NCBI GenBank assembly: GCA_036435485.1
Contig: CM071600.1
Location: 56,479,546-56,543,545, forward strand
Direction: 5' to 3'
From: Saposhnikovia divaricata
Taxonomy: Eukaryota > Streptophyta > Magnoliopsida > Apiales > Apiaceae
DNA: 64,000 nt
The notes below the pieces were generated by a model that searched no databases, had not been told where the DNA came from, and saw only the letters and a list, made by a program, of their open reading frames with translations. Below, piece by piece: positions 1-9,354 of this stretch (its first letter is position 1; each line of letters opens with the position of its first letter). The translations under genes and the position numbers were made by a program.

Positions 1-550
1 GCCATTTGACGCCTAGCCAACAAATACAAACACAACATATTAGCATGAAATTTCTGTTTTCCCCCAAACTTGTATTTTGGTGTTCCTTAATCATCAAGAG
101 AATAAAGCAAATTCTATCGATAAACAAGTGATTAAATCCTAAATCCAAACAAGCATGACGCAACCTAGTCCAAGAGCAAACGACGAGACTGTGTAAAAAT
201 TTTATTCATGAAACATGCATGTCAATTTCAACAAAATTTAAAATCAGCCCTCTGTTCATCCTTTTCACACCCACATCAACATCTACCTACCTTATGGCAT
301 CAGCTTATTATAAGGGATCATGAAAAATGCATGTAATGCAACTATATGAACTCACATACAAAACTCGACAAACATGCAACAGAATGCTCTATATGACAGG
401 TATCATGCATGAAACTAAACTACACATACAAATATGATGCAATATGAATTCCTACATGAAAACAGACAACATTAGTAACCTTGAAATCTCCCCCCAAACT
501 TAAAATCTGCCATGCCCTCATGGAAGAAAATACAAGGGTTAGCAACATAC
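1..550 (-). other. 3' untranslated part of element A with polypurine-like motifs
   Basis: No coding sequence is visible. Read on the minus strand it contains AAGTTTGGGGG at 61-71 and again at 491-501. A third copy lies inside the following ORF at 1645-1655. Such purine tracts resemble the polypurine tract that primes plus-strand DNA in LTR elements. Which copy, if any, is used cannot be decided because the 3' LTR is outside the window. Confidence 0.5.
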
Positions 551-1732
551 CTACAACTCTGCTGAATCATCATCATCCCCCTCCTCATCAGAATCAGGGG
601 GTGGGTAGACAGTGCGAGCACCATAAACAGGCCACTGAGCGGAAATACCTGCTGAGATCAAAGCAGAAGTCATATCCTCCGCATATTGACGGTTGCTCTC
701 ATGCATAGCGTCAATGCGCCTATTCAAGCGACGGAACTGAGCTTCCATAAATCCAACTGACAACGCATCACCATGAGATGAACTAGCGCGAGCTTGCGGA
801 ACCCTAGGAACCTGCGGCACTCGTGGTGGCATACCGCCTCGCTCAGCCGCAGTAATAATGTAGCCTAACCCACGGCCATGGGGAACGCCGCCTGGCCATT
901 CCACCATCCGCTCAATAAGGGCGTCATCAATAGCCCCCAACGGCATCAACACCGGCTCGTCCTCATCCCACCTCACACCAACTGCCCGACATAACTCAGT
1001 AACTAGAGAAGGATGAGGAATCGACATTGTGGCCCCTGAACGCAAAAACCTCATAATATTCTGATGAATGATGTGACCCAAATCAATGTAATGTCCATTA
1101 ATAATAGCCCAGAGCAGAATGGCCCTCTCAACTATCACATCATGAGAATGAGATGATGGTGAGATAGACGCACATACAAACAGATTCCAAGCCCTAGCAT
1201 AGCGGTTCAAAGCCGAAGATGGAAACGAACGAGGCTCATTAGTCCCGGCCCTAGTCTTCCAAACGGTGCCCGGAACACACAACTGCCCCACAATATCCTG
1301 AAGATCCACATCGGCCTTGGTCTTATGCGTCCAATCCTCAACCCGTCTTCCTCTATTCGGTTGCAGCAAGACTCGACGAATCGCATCTGGAGTATAATCA
1401 ACAGTCAACCCCCGAACCACTGAGTACCCATTCGTCTCCCCCTTAGCATTAGCGTAAAATTCTCGAACTATGCTCAACGGGGCTGCTGTAGGAGATTCAC
1501 AAAACGGTGCCCAACCCAACTCCTCTACCAAAGCACGCAACTCCCCTGCCTGAAACGGCAAGAATCCCCTCTCTCTAATCACCGTCCTTGTCATTAACCT
1601 ATTATATTCACTTTGAGCCTCCGGTGATATAAACTTCTCAACCTCCCCCAAACTTGAATCTGAACCCGAGGAGGGGTGATTACTACTGCTCCCCGCACTC
1701 CTCTCAACAACCCTTTGACGCTTTGGTGCCAT
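551..1732 (-). CDS. third ORF of element A, putative plant transposon protein domain
   Basis: A 393-residue ORF starts at the ATG at 1732-1730; two non-ATG codons precede it in frame. It lies in the position that Athila elements use for an env-like ORF. The central part (about residues 85-300) resembles the plant-specific 'putative plant transposon protein' domain often found downstream of Athila pol, with a VREFYANAKG-type motif. No signal peptide and no convincing membrane segment is visible, so nothing supports an envelope role. The N-terminus is Ser-rich and basic; the C-terminus is acidic (runs of D and E). The frame is intact over its length. The molecular function is unknown. Confidence 0.75.
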   Translation of the reverse strand: MAPKRQRVVERSAGSSSNHPSSGSDSSLGEVEKFISPEAQSEYNRLMTRTVIRERGFLPFQAGELRALVEELGWAPFCESPTAAPLSIVREFYANAKGETNGYSVVRGLTVDYTPDAIRRVLLQPNRGRRVEDWTHKTKADVDLQDIVGQLCVPGTVWKTRAGTNEPRSFPSSALNRYARAWNLFVCASISPSSHSHDVIVERAILLWAIINGHYIDLGHIIHQNIMRFLRSGATMSIPHPSLVTELCRAVGVRWDEDEPVLMPLGAIDDALIERMVEWPGGVPHGRGLGYIITAAERGGMPPRVPQVPRVPQARASSSHGDALSVGFMEAQFRRLNRRIDAMHESNRQYAEDMTSALISAGISAQWPVYGARTVYPPPDSDEEGDDDDSAEL

Positions 1733-1976
1733 GATCAATTAACAAAATAACTCTTTATTTCACAATCACCAATGAAGATAACAAATCCACAACTAACCCC
1801 CAATTGGCAAATTCACAATTCGTATGTAATGAAATTAATCAATAATGAGAAAAGAAAGTTACCCACACGAATCCGAGAGGTGAATTGCTTAAAAAAACTT
1901 CCCCAATTTGAGTGAAAATCCTTGTTGCTAGGGTTAGGGTTAAGCAAGATGAGTTTAGATAGGGTGGAGTGTATGT

Positions 1977-1984
1977 ATATATAT
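1977..1984 (-). promoter_or_regulatory. possible internal TATA box for the third ORF of element A
   Basis: On the minus strand TATATATA lies about 245 bp ahead of the third ORF. CT-rich leader-like sequence and telo-box-like CCCTAACCCTAA motifs (1930-1942 and 2034-2044) surround it. The four-box GC repeat lies 177-263 bp upstream. This looks like an independent promoter, but that is inferred from layout only. Confidence 0.45.
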
Positions 1985-2160
1985 GGAAGATAAATGGAGA
2001 GATATGAGATGGGATTGTAATCTAGGGGTTTAATTAGGGTTAGGGAAGATATATGAGGGCAATAGGGAGTAGGGAATGAACCTAGACCTAAATTATGAGG
2101 TTGGGAGAGGTTTTAAAACACAAAACCGTGGGGGAAAAAAAACTGACCAGGGGGTTGCTC

Positions 2161-2247
2161 GAGCGGCCGCCCAGAAGCTTGAGCGCCCGCCCAGAACTGA
2201 CAGTAGGAACCTTGAGCGGCCGCCCAGCCTGGCGCGCGCCCGCCCAG
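2161..2247 (-). repeat. four GC-rich boxes GAGCGGCCGCCCAG in element A
   Basis: Boxes start at 2161, 2181, 2214 and 2234 and vary around GAGCGGCCGCCCAG on the plus strand; the last is the most diverged (GCGCGCCCGCCCAG). Near-identical boxes lie in the 5' LTR of the same element (8961-9039). They lie between pol and the third ORF in otherwise AT-rich DNA. Confidence 0.85.
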
Positions 2248-2264
2248 CCTGCTCACTGATTTTC

Positions 2265-2266
<2 letters not shown>

Positions 2267-2296
<30 letters not shown>
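2267..2296 (-). repeat. poly(A) tract (30 T on plus strand) after pol
   Basis: A run of 30 T on the plus strand reads as A30 in the element's sense direction. It starts about 90 bp after the pol stop and directly precedes the GC-box cluster. It may be a simple homopolymer expansion or a remnant of a polyadenylated template. Confidence 0.9.
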
Positions 2297-2301
<5 letters not shown>

Positions 2302-2388
2302 AAGAATAATACTACAACGTATCCTCGCGTGGGTTGCCTCCCACGAAGCGCTCTTTTACCGTCACTAGCTTGACTGGATTCGCGGACG

Positions 2389-5300
2389 TTACGTTTCCGT
2401 CAAAACGACGGATTCCGTTTCACGGTTCAATGGATCCCCGATATGATAATGTTTCAAACGCTGTCCATTCACCTTAAACGCCAACTCAGGTGATGTCTCA
2501 AAAATTTCAACCGCTCCATGCGGGAATACGGTTTTCACAGTGAACGGCCCCGACCACCTTGACTTGAGCTTCCCCGGAAAGAGTTTGAGACGGGAATTGT
2601 ACAGCAAGACTAGTTGACCAGGAACAAAAGTCTTCTGAATCAACCTTTTGTCGTGCCACCTCTTAACTTTCTCCTTATAAATCTTGTGGTTCTCGTAGGC
2701 CTGCGAGCGGAACTCTTCTAACTCATTCAACTGTAGTAACCGTTTATCACCAACAGCTTTAGTATCAAGATTCAACTTCTTTATCGCCCAAAGTGCTTTA
2801 TGCTCTAGCTCCACCGGCAAATGACATGCCTTGCCAAACACCAGCTGATACGGTGACATTCCCAACGGTGTTTTATATGCCGTTCTGTAAGCCCAAACAG
2901 CTTCGTCTAACTTCATCGACCAGTCTTTCCTTGACGGATTCACGACCTTCTCTAGAATCCTCTTGATTTCACGGTTAGATACCTCCGCTTGACCGTTTGT
3001 CTGAGGATGATAAGCAGTTGCAACATGATGTGTTACCTTGTACTTAGCCAACAATGCAGTGAACTGACGATTGCAGAAATGAGTTCCCTCATCACTAATA
3101 ATAGCCCGCGGAGTTCCAAAACGGGTAAAGATTTGCTTATGAAGAAAATTCAACACAACCTTAGCATCGTTGGTTGGTAAGGCTTTCACCTCAACCCATT
3201 TCGAGACATAGTCTACAGCTAGAAGGATGTACTGATTATTACCTGAAGACACAAATGGACCCATGAAGTCGATTCCCCACACATCAAAGATTTCTACCTC
3301 GAGAAGCATGTTGAGAGGCATCTCATTCCTCCGAGAGATATTCCCCACTCTTTGACACCGATCACACCTCAAAACGAACTGGTGAGCATCCTTAAACACT
3401 GTAGGCCAATAGAACCCTGCTTGAAGAACACGAGCTGCTGTTTTCTCCCCTCCATAGTGACCCCCATACACAGTGGAGTGACACTGTGTCAATACATCTT
3501 CTGTTTCACCATATGGAATACAACGTCTGATAATCTGATCAACGCCTTGTTTAAACAAATACGGCTCATCCCAATGATACCCTTTCACATCATGTAAGAA
3601 CTTCTTCTTCTGAGCATATGACAAGTCCGGAGGAATAATACCACTAACAAGATAATTTACAAAATCTGCAAACCATGGCTCCTCTTCTTGTATCCTGAAA
3701 AGTTGTTCATCGGGAAAAAATTCGTTAATCACAGATTCAGACTGTACATTCTTACCGTGCTCCTCTAACCTCGAAAGATGATCCGCCACCTGATTCTCGG
3801 TTCCTTTTCTGTCTTTAATCTCCACATCAAATTCTTGAAGCAATAGAATCCATCGGATCAATCTTGGCTTTGAATCCTTCTTTGACATTAAATACCGGAT
3901 GGCTGCATGATCTGTGTATACAATTACCTTCGTGCCAAGCAGATAGGCTCGAAACTTCTCAAAAGCGTAGACCACCGCCAAAAGTTCCTTTTCTGTCGTG
4001 GTGTAATTCAATTGAGCGTCATTGAGGGTTTTACTGGCATAATAAACCACAAGAAACATTTTCTCCTTCCGTTGCCCAAGAACAGCACCAACGGCAAAGT
4101 CACTCGCATCACACATTAGTTCAAAAGGCTGGCTCCAGTCAGGTGCAGTGATCACAGGTGCAGTAATCAACTTTGTCTTCAATAGCTCAAAAGCAGCTAG
4201 ACAGGCTTCGTCCATTTTGAAAGGAACATCCTTTTCTAACAGATTGCACAGAGGTTTAGAAATTTTCGAGAAATCTTTGATAAAGCGACGATAGAAACCA
4301 GCATGTCCCAAAAAACTGCGAATCCCCCTCACAGAGATAGGTGGAGGTAGATTTTCAATAGTAGAAATTTTTGCTCTATCCACCTCAAGTCCTTTATTAG
4401 AAACCTTGTGCCCCAGGATGATTCCTTCCTGCACCATAAAATGACATTTTTCCCAATTCAACACCAGATTAGTCTCTACACATCTTTTCAATACCAGACT
4501 CAGATTGTACAAACATGCTTCATATGAAGATCCAAATACTGAAAAGTCATCCATAAAGACTTCGACATTAATACCAATCATGTCGGAAAATATAGCCATC
4601 ATACATCTCTGAAACGTGGCTGGGGCACCACAAAGTCCGAAGGAGACTCGTCTGAATGCAAAGGTGCCGAACGGACATGTGAAGGTAGTCTTCTCTTGAT
4701 CTTCAGGTGCGATGCAAATTTGATTGTATCCAGAATACCCATCAAGGAGGCAATAGTACTCATGACCAGCCAACCTGTCTAACATCTGATCGATGAACGG
4801 CAGAGGGAAGTGATCCTTGCGAGTAGCCTTATTCAGCTTGCGATAATCCATACAGACTCTCCACCCAGTGACGGTGCGCGTTGGAATCAGCTCATTTTTC
4901 TCATTGGTAACCACGGTCATCCCCCCTTTCTTAGGTACACATTGAATTGGGCTCACCCAAGAACTGTCTGAAATCGGGTAGATAATACCCGCATCAAGCC
5001 ACTTCAGAATTTCTTTCTTCACCACCTCCTTCATTATCGGATTAAGACGACGCTGATGTTCCACCGTTGGCTTATATCCTTCCTCTAGCAGAATTTTATG
5101 CATGCAATAAGAAGGACTGATTCCCTTTATATCTGCTATGGTCCAGCCAATGGCGGCTTTGAACTCCCTCAAAATCCTTAAGAGCTTTTCCTCTTCACTT
5201 CCTGTCAAGTTAGAGGCAATAATAACAGGTAAAGAAGATGCTTCACCTAAAAATGCATACCTCAAGTGGTCCGGCAGTGGCTTAAGTTCAAGTGTCGGAG

Positions 5301-6138
5301 CTTCCTCAATAGATGGTTTGAGACGAGCTTGTGATTTTTTTAACTCTTCTAGCCCAAGAGACTCGATTGGCAACTTAAAGCTTTTCCTCCACGGAGTTGC
5401 CTTCAACAATTGAAGCTGCTCTATTCCTTCTTCGTCTTCCATAGTAGACTCACCTGTCAAAACTCTTTCCAACGGATCAGACATCAACAACTGACCGACT
5501 TCCGTCTTTACTGAAGATTCTACCCAATCCATCTGAAAGCATTCTTCCTCGTCTGAGGGCAGTTTCATTGCCTTAAACACATTGAAGGTGATAATCTGAT
5601 CTTGAACCCTCATTGTAAGCTCTCCCTTTTGTACATCAATCAAAGTACGGCCGGTCGCTAGAAAAGGCCTTCCCAAGATTATGGGAATCTTCTTGTCTTC
5701 TTCAAAATCAAGAATCACAAAATCGGCCGGAAAGATAAGCTTATCAACCTTGACCAAGACATCCTCAACTACACCCCTCGGATATGTAATAGAACGATCA
5801 GCCAATTGTAAAGACATATTGGTTGGTCTCGGTTCCGGCAAACCCAGTTGTAAGAAAACCGACAAGGGCATAAGATTAATGCTGGCACCCAGATCACATA
5901 AACATCTGTCGAAAGACAGATTTCCGATGGTGCATGGAATAGTGAAACTCCCTGGATCTTTTAGCTTTGGTGGCAATTTCTGTTGCAGAACGGCACTACA
6001 CTCTTCTGTCAGTGCTACAGTGTCCAACTCCTCGAGTTTGAGCTTCCTAGAGAGAATTCCCTTCATAAACCTCGCATAGCTGGGCATTTGTTCCAGTGCT
6101 TCCGCAAAAGGAATGTTGATTTGAAGTTTCTTAAACAC
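2389..6138 (-). CDS. Ty3/gypsy pol polyprotein (protease-RT-RNase H-integrase)
   Basis: The open frame is 1,249 codons. Domain order is protease (CDLGAS, Asp near residue 82), reverse transcriptase (FMDDF near 528-532), RNase H (CDASDFAVG near 676-684) and integrase (an HHCC zinc motif with CDRCQR, then catalytic D, D and E in the regions of GIDFMGP, IISDEGTHF and GQAEVSN). The order RT-RNase H-integrase is that of Ty3/gypsy elements. The frame has no ATG at its left edge; it continues the gag frame across an A8 tract at 6167-6174, where gag stops. No stop or frameshift is seen inside pol, so the copy looks young. Confidence 0.92.
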   Translation of the reverse strand: MFKKLQINIPFAEALEQMPSYARFMKGILSRKLKLEELDTVALTEECSAVLQQKLPPKLKDPGSFTIPCTIGNLSFDRCLCDLGASINLMPLSVFLQLGLPEPRPTNMSLQLADRSITYPRGVVEDVLVKVDKLIFPADFVILDFEEDKKIPIILGRPFLATGRTLIDVQKGELTMRVQDQIITFNVFKAMKLPSDEEECFQMDWVESSVKTEVGQLLMSDPLERVLTGESTMEDEEGIEQLQLLKATPWRKSFKLPIESLGLEELKKSQARLKPSIEEAPTLELKPLPDHLRYAFLGEASSLPVIIASNLTGSEEEKLLRILREFKAAIGWTIADIKGISPSYCMHKILLEEGYKPTVEHQRRLNPIMKEVVKKEILKWLDAGIIYPISDSSWVSPIQCVPKKGGMTVVTNEKNELIPTRTVTGWRVCMDYRKLNKATRKDHFPLPFIDQMLDRLAGHEYYCLLDGYSGYNQICIAPEDQEKTTFTCPFGTFAFRRVSFGLCGAPATFQRCMMAIFSDMIGINVEVFMDDFSVFGSSYEACLYNLSLVLKRCVETNLVLNWEKCHFMVQEGIILGHKVSNKGLEVDRAKISTIENLPPPISVRGIRSFLGHAGFYRRFIKDFSKISKPLCNLLEKDVPFKMDEACLAAFELLKTKLITAPVITAPDWSQPFELMCDASDFAVGAVLGQRKEKMFLVVYYASKTLNDAQLNYTTTEKELLAVVYAFEKFRAYLLGTKVIVYTDHAAIRYLMSKKDSKPRLIRWILLLQEFDVEIKDRKGTENQVADHLSRLEEHGKNVQSESVINEFFPDEQLFRIQEEEPWFADFVNYLVSGIIPPDLSYAQKKKFLHDVKGYHWDEPYLFKQGVDQIIRRCIPYGETEDVLTQCHSTVYGGHYGGEKTAARVLQAGFYWPTVFKDAHQFVLRCDRCQRVGNISRRNEMPLNMLLEVEIFDVWGIDFMGPFVSSGNNQYILLAVDYVSKWVEVKALPTNDAKVVLNFLHKQIFTRFGTPRAIISDEGTHFCNRQFTALLAKYKVTHHVATAYHPQTNGQAEVSNREIKRILEKVVNPSRKDWSMKLDEAVWAYRTAYKTPLGMSPYQLVFGKACHLPVELEHKALWAIKKLNLDTKAVGDKRLLQLNELEEFRSQAYENHKIYKEKVKRWHDKRLIQKTFVPGQLVLLYNSRLKLFPGKLKSRWSGPFTVKTVFPHGAVEIFETSPELAFKVNGQRLKHYHIGDPLNRETESVVLTET

Positions 6139-6163
6139 CTCGAGAAACCTGGCAAACTGCCTA

Positions 6164-7768
6164 TCATTTTTTTTGCTTCTTCAATCTGCCTGGATATGGA
6201 GGTGGTGGAAAGATTTTCGTATTCTCCGTAGACTTCTTTGCAAGAACTGTCTCGTCCAGATTTTTCGGCTGCACAACCTCACTAACCAACTGCTCAACTG
6301 CTGTATCCGATTGCTTTTGTACCTCTTCTTCTTCTTCAACAACAACTGGCTTCGAATTGCTTGTCACCTTACCGGATCTCAAGGTGACAGCTTTCACATG
6401 CTCTTTACCATCTCTCTTTCCTGGGTTAGCCTCAGTGTCACTAGGAAGAGTTCCTGCCGGTCTGTTTAGCAGGGCACTAGCAAGTTGACCGAGCTGATTT
6501 TCCATTATCTTCAGAGATGCCCCTTGACTCTTCACTGCCATCCGCAATTCTTCCAGTTCAGCTTTTTCATTAGGATATTGACCACTATTCCCCTGAGATT
6601 GCTGTTGGAAACCTGGTGGCTGAAATTGTTGCTTAGGCTGATACTGCTGATACTGTTGCTGAAATCCTTGATTGAATGGTCTAGAGGCAGGATGTTGCCC
6701 TTGATTTTGCTGATAATGTTGTTGTTGTTGAACACCGCCCTGATTGTTACTCCAGCTAAAGTTTGGATGATTGCGGTTATTCGGATGATAAGTAGCTGGC
6801 ACTGGCTGCTGTGGCCTCTGATAATTACTCACGAACTGTGCTGATTCAGAAGAAATCGCACATTGAGTTGTATCATGTGCGCCCGCACACAACTCACATA
6901 CACTAGCAACCTGCTGTAAGCCGTAATTAGACAACGAATCCACCTTCATAGCCAAGGCTTGCAATTGAGCTGTAATAGCTGTCGCTGCATCCACTTCCAG
7001 AACACCAGCTACCTTACCTTGAGACAACCTCTGAGTAGGATTTTGATATTCGTTGGCAGCCATCATCTCAATAAGTTCATAAGCCTCATCATAGCTCTTT
7101 GCCCATAGAGCTCCACCAGATGCTGCGTCTAACAAGGGTCTCGACTGAGCACCCAACCCATTATAAAAGCAATTTATCACCATCCAGTCTGGCATCCCAT
7201 GGTGTGGACACTTCCTTAGCATCTCCTTATATCTCTCCCAAGCCTCGCATAGAGATTCTCCAGATTGCTGCGAAAACTGAGTAATGGCATTCCTGATAGC
7301 TGCTGTTTTAGCCATAGGGAAGAATTTCGTGAGAAATTTCTGTGCAAGATCTTCCCATGTAGTGATAGAACCTGCTGGTAAAGAGTGTAACCAGCTCTTA
7401 GCTTTATCCCTCAGAGAGAATGGAAAAAGCCTCAGCTTCACAGCATCTTCTGACACACCATTTGTTTTGAAGGTATCACAGATTTCAATAAAACTTCGAA
7501 TGTGCATGTTTGGATCTTCAGTAGGAGCACCTCCAAACTGCACTGAGTTCTGTACCATCTGAATCGTGCCTGGTTTGATCTCAAAAGTATTAGCTGCGAT
7601 CGCCGGCCTGACAATGCTAGATGCAATGTCATTGATCTTAGGCTGAGAGAAGTCTTTCAATGGCTTTGGCTCTGCCATCTCTACAGTTTCAAGTTCTTCT
7701 TCTGTTCGGTCCTCTTCTCGATCTTTGTTTTCCAGCTTTTCTTGGAGAGTTTTCGAACGCGTTTGCAT
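6164..7768 (-). CDS. Athila-type gag
   Basis: A 534-residue ORF starts with ATG at 7768. It contains a retrotransposon gag capsid-like domain (about residues 95-230, with SWLHSLP and a KCPHHGMPDW motif), one zinc-knuckle-like CX2CX3HX4C motif near residue 290 (CELCAGAHDTTQC) and a Gln/Pro-rich stretch (about 315-390). It ends at a TGA directly after an A8 run. Pol resumes in another frame within a few bases, so gag and pol were probably one ORF before a single-base change in the homopolymer. The primer site lies about 110 bp upstream. Confidence 0.9.
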   Translation of the reverse strand: MQTRSKTLQEKLENKDREEDRTEEELETVEMAEPKPLKDFSQPKINDIASSIVRPAIAANTFEIKPGTIQMVQNSVQFGGAPTEDPNMHIRSFIEICDTFKTNGVSEDAVKLRLFPFSLRDKAKSWLHSLPAGSITTWEDLAQKFLTKFFPMAKTAAIRNAITQFSQQSGESLCEAWERYKEMLRKCPHHGMPDWMVINCFYNGLGAQSRPLLDAASGGALWAKSYDEAYELIEMMAANEYQNPTQRLSQGKVAGVLEVDAATAITAQLQALAMKVDSLSNYGLQQVASVCELCAGAHDTTQCAISSESAQFVSNYQRPQQPVPATYHPNNRNHPNFSWSNNQGGVQQQQHYQQNQGQHPASRPFNQGFQQQYQQYQPKQQFQPPGFQQQSQGNSGQYPNEKAELEELRMAVKSQGASLKIMENQLGQLASALLNRPAGTLPSDTEANPGKRDGKEHVKAVTLRSGKVTSNSKPVVVEEEEEVQKQSDTAVEQLVSEVVQPKNLDETVLAKKSTENTKIFPPPPYPGRLKKQKK

Positions 7769-7878
7769 ACACGCTCAAGTACCTGAATTTCAAAGAATCA
7801 ACAAGGAAACAATTAGTAACCAATCCGAGTCAGTGAACTTTAACGACCACTGATGTCAAACACATAAACTATAACAAT

Positions 7879-7896
7879 TCCCCGGCAGCGGCGCCA
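7879..7896 (-). other. primer-binding site of element A (tRNA-Asp type)
   Basis: On the minus strand TGGCGCCGCTGCCGGGGA follows the LTR after 6 bp. It complements the 3' end of plant tRNA-Asp except at one position. The same 18 bp occur at element B's primer site. Confidence 0.9.
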
Positions 7897-8860
7897 AAAA
7901 CTTGTTCGCACAAAATACACGCAAGCGCACGTGGACAACAAGTAATATAAAAGCAAGTAAGATTCGTTCCCGCAGAAATTGTATATTTTGATTTATGCGT
8001 CTAAGCAACAATGTTTGATTATCGTTCAATGCTAAGACAAAAAACAAATTGGGTTTTGATTTTATATTATGCTAATCAAATTTACTAATTATTAAAAGAG
8101 AATGATTTAATTTATGAATAGAAACATAGGGTCCTAACTTCATTAAATACGTCCATTAGAGATCATGCCTTTACTCGATTTGTATGGTGGTTACGATAAC
8201 TAATCGGACAACACGGAGTAAGTATACGCTACCTTTCAGTACACGCACACCAATCTACACAATATCCACAAAAGATAGAAATCATGCAGGCACCAATTAG
8301 GTCTAGACTCTATATGTCTATAGAATTTGAAAACCTAAAGGTTGAAGAGCAAGTTATCCATAAGGATTACATAAGATAGTATGAGATGGTTAAAATCACA
8401 CCACTAATCATGAAATCAATCACGAACATATGCTAGCATGGTAAGTTCTAAATCTAGAGATCCACTGTCGCTTCACTAAAGATTAACAAGATAGATGTTC
8501 GCGACGCATCTATTTAATTAATTCACAACCATGCAAGGATATCGCAAGTCACCACATATATATCAATTAGGCATTCACTACTAATTTCTGTAAATAAATT
8601 CGCTAGGACCCCATGACGGTGATTAGTTCATAGTTGAACCGTTCATCATCATGGGGTTCGATGAAAATATGCTAATAAACATGTCTAGAATGAAGAAAAG
8701 AATAATATTAATTAATAAGGGTTTAGGAACAAATCCGATGAATGCCAAGTTGCAAAAGATAGGTAGATCTTGATCCGTTGCTTGTCACGAACAATCGATC
8801 ATTCACTCCTTAATGTTAACAAAATAAAACCCTCTGTACTGATTACAATGATAACCAAGG

Positions 8861-8870
8861 TTTTTATAGG
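8861..8870 (-). promoter_or_regulatory. LTR TATA box of element A
   Basis: CCTATAAAAA on the minus strand, downstream of the GC-box cluster and well inside the LTR. This is the expected place for the U3 promoter. Confidence 0.65.
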
Positions 8871-8960
8871 CCCTAAAAACCAAATCATACAAGGAAACAA
8901 CTCAGAATTGCATTAACATTCGAAAAGGGCAAAACTGTAAAATTTTCCAGAATTCAGGCT

Positions 8961-9039
8961 GAGCGGCCGCCTAGAATCTTGAGCGGCCGCCTAGACAATT
9001 CCCCCTGAGCGGCCGCCTGAGAGCTTGAGCGCCCGCCCG
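8961..9039 (-). repeat. four GC-rich boxes in the LTR of element A
   Basis: Boxes start at 8961, 8981, 9007 and 9026 and read GAGCGGCCGCCTAG, with small changes in the last two. Spacing (20, 26, 19) resembles that of the internal cluster at 2161-2247 (20, 33, 20). They stand out as GC islands in AT-rich LTR sequence. Confidence 0.85.
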
Positions 9040-9354
9040 GACAACTTCCTGGAAATTCTGATTTTCATGGTAATTGTCGTTCCTTGCTTCGTTTTCCCTC
9101 GCTCTTCTGGAAACCTTCTTAAACAAACACCTTGGGCCTATATCCAACATAACATCTTCAATTACCAACTCCGATCCTGAGATAAAAGTCCTGCACATTT
9201 CCACTAAAAACTAATCAAAACACGACATACTTGAGGCCAAAACTACCAATTCAAGCCGACATAAGACGTTCTAAGTAGATATAAAATCCACTTATCATCT
9301 GCATCTTCCAGATTTACGATCTCATCCACTATGTCAACATTGAAACATGTAGCA

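Larger units (their letters stand above)
1..9297 (-). mobile_element. Athila-type Ty3/gypsy LTR retrotransposon A (left end outside window)
   Basis: Reading leftward the element shows its 5' LTR (9297-7903), a primer-binding site, gag, pol and a third ORF downstream of pol. The 3' LTR is not in the window: the LTR start, which reads CCACTTATCA on the plus strand, does not recur at 1-550. The gag type, the tRNA-Asp-like primer site and an extra ORF after pol are known traits of the Athila group. The element interrupts the gag-pol ORF of element B, so it is the younger of the two. The 5 bp beside its LTR (9298-9302, tctgc) should be one half of the target duplication; the partner lies left of the window. 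Confidence 0.9.
7903..9297 (-). repeat. 5' LTR of element A
   Basis: On the minus strand the LTR runs from TGATAAGTGG (9297) to TGCGAACA (7903), giving TG...CA ends and 1,395 bp. The right boundary is fixed by the point where element B's coding homology stops; the left boundary is fixed by the primer site. A TATA box reads CCTATAAAAA at 8870-8861 (minus strand). Four GC boxes lie 90-178 bp upstream of it. Confidence 0.88.

Noticed and set aside
551..1732. Envelope gene of an endogenous retrovirus-like element
   Set aside because: It is in the env position, but no signal peptide, membrane segment or cleavage site is visible. The sequence fits the plant transposon protein domain instead.
2161..2247. 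Cloning-vector contamination because of repeated NotI sites (GCGGCCGC)
   Set aside because: The boxes recur with element-specific flanks in both the LTR and the internal region, and they vary in sequence. They belong to the element.
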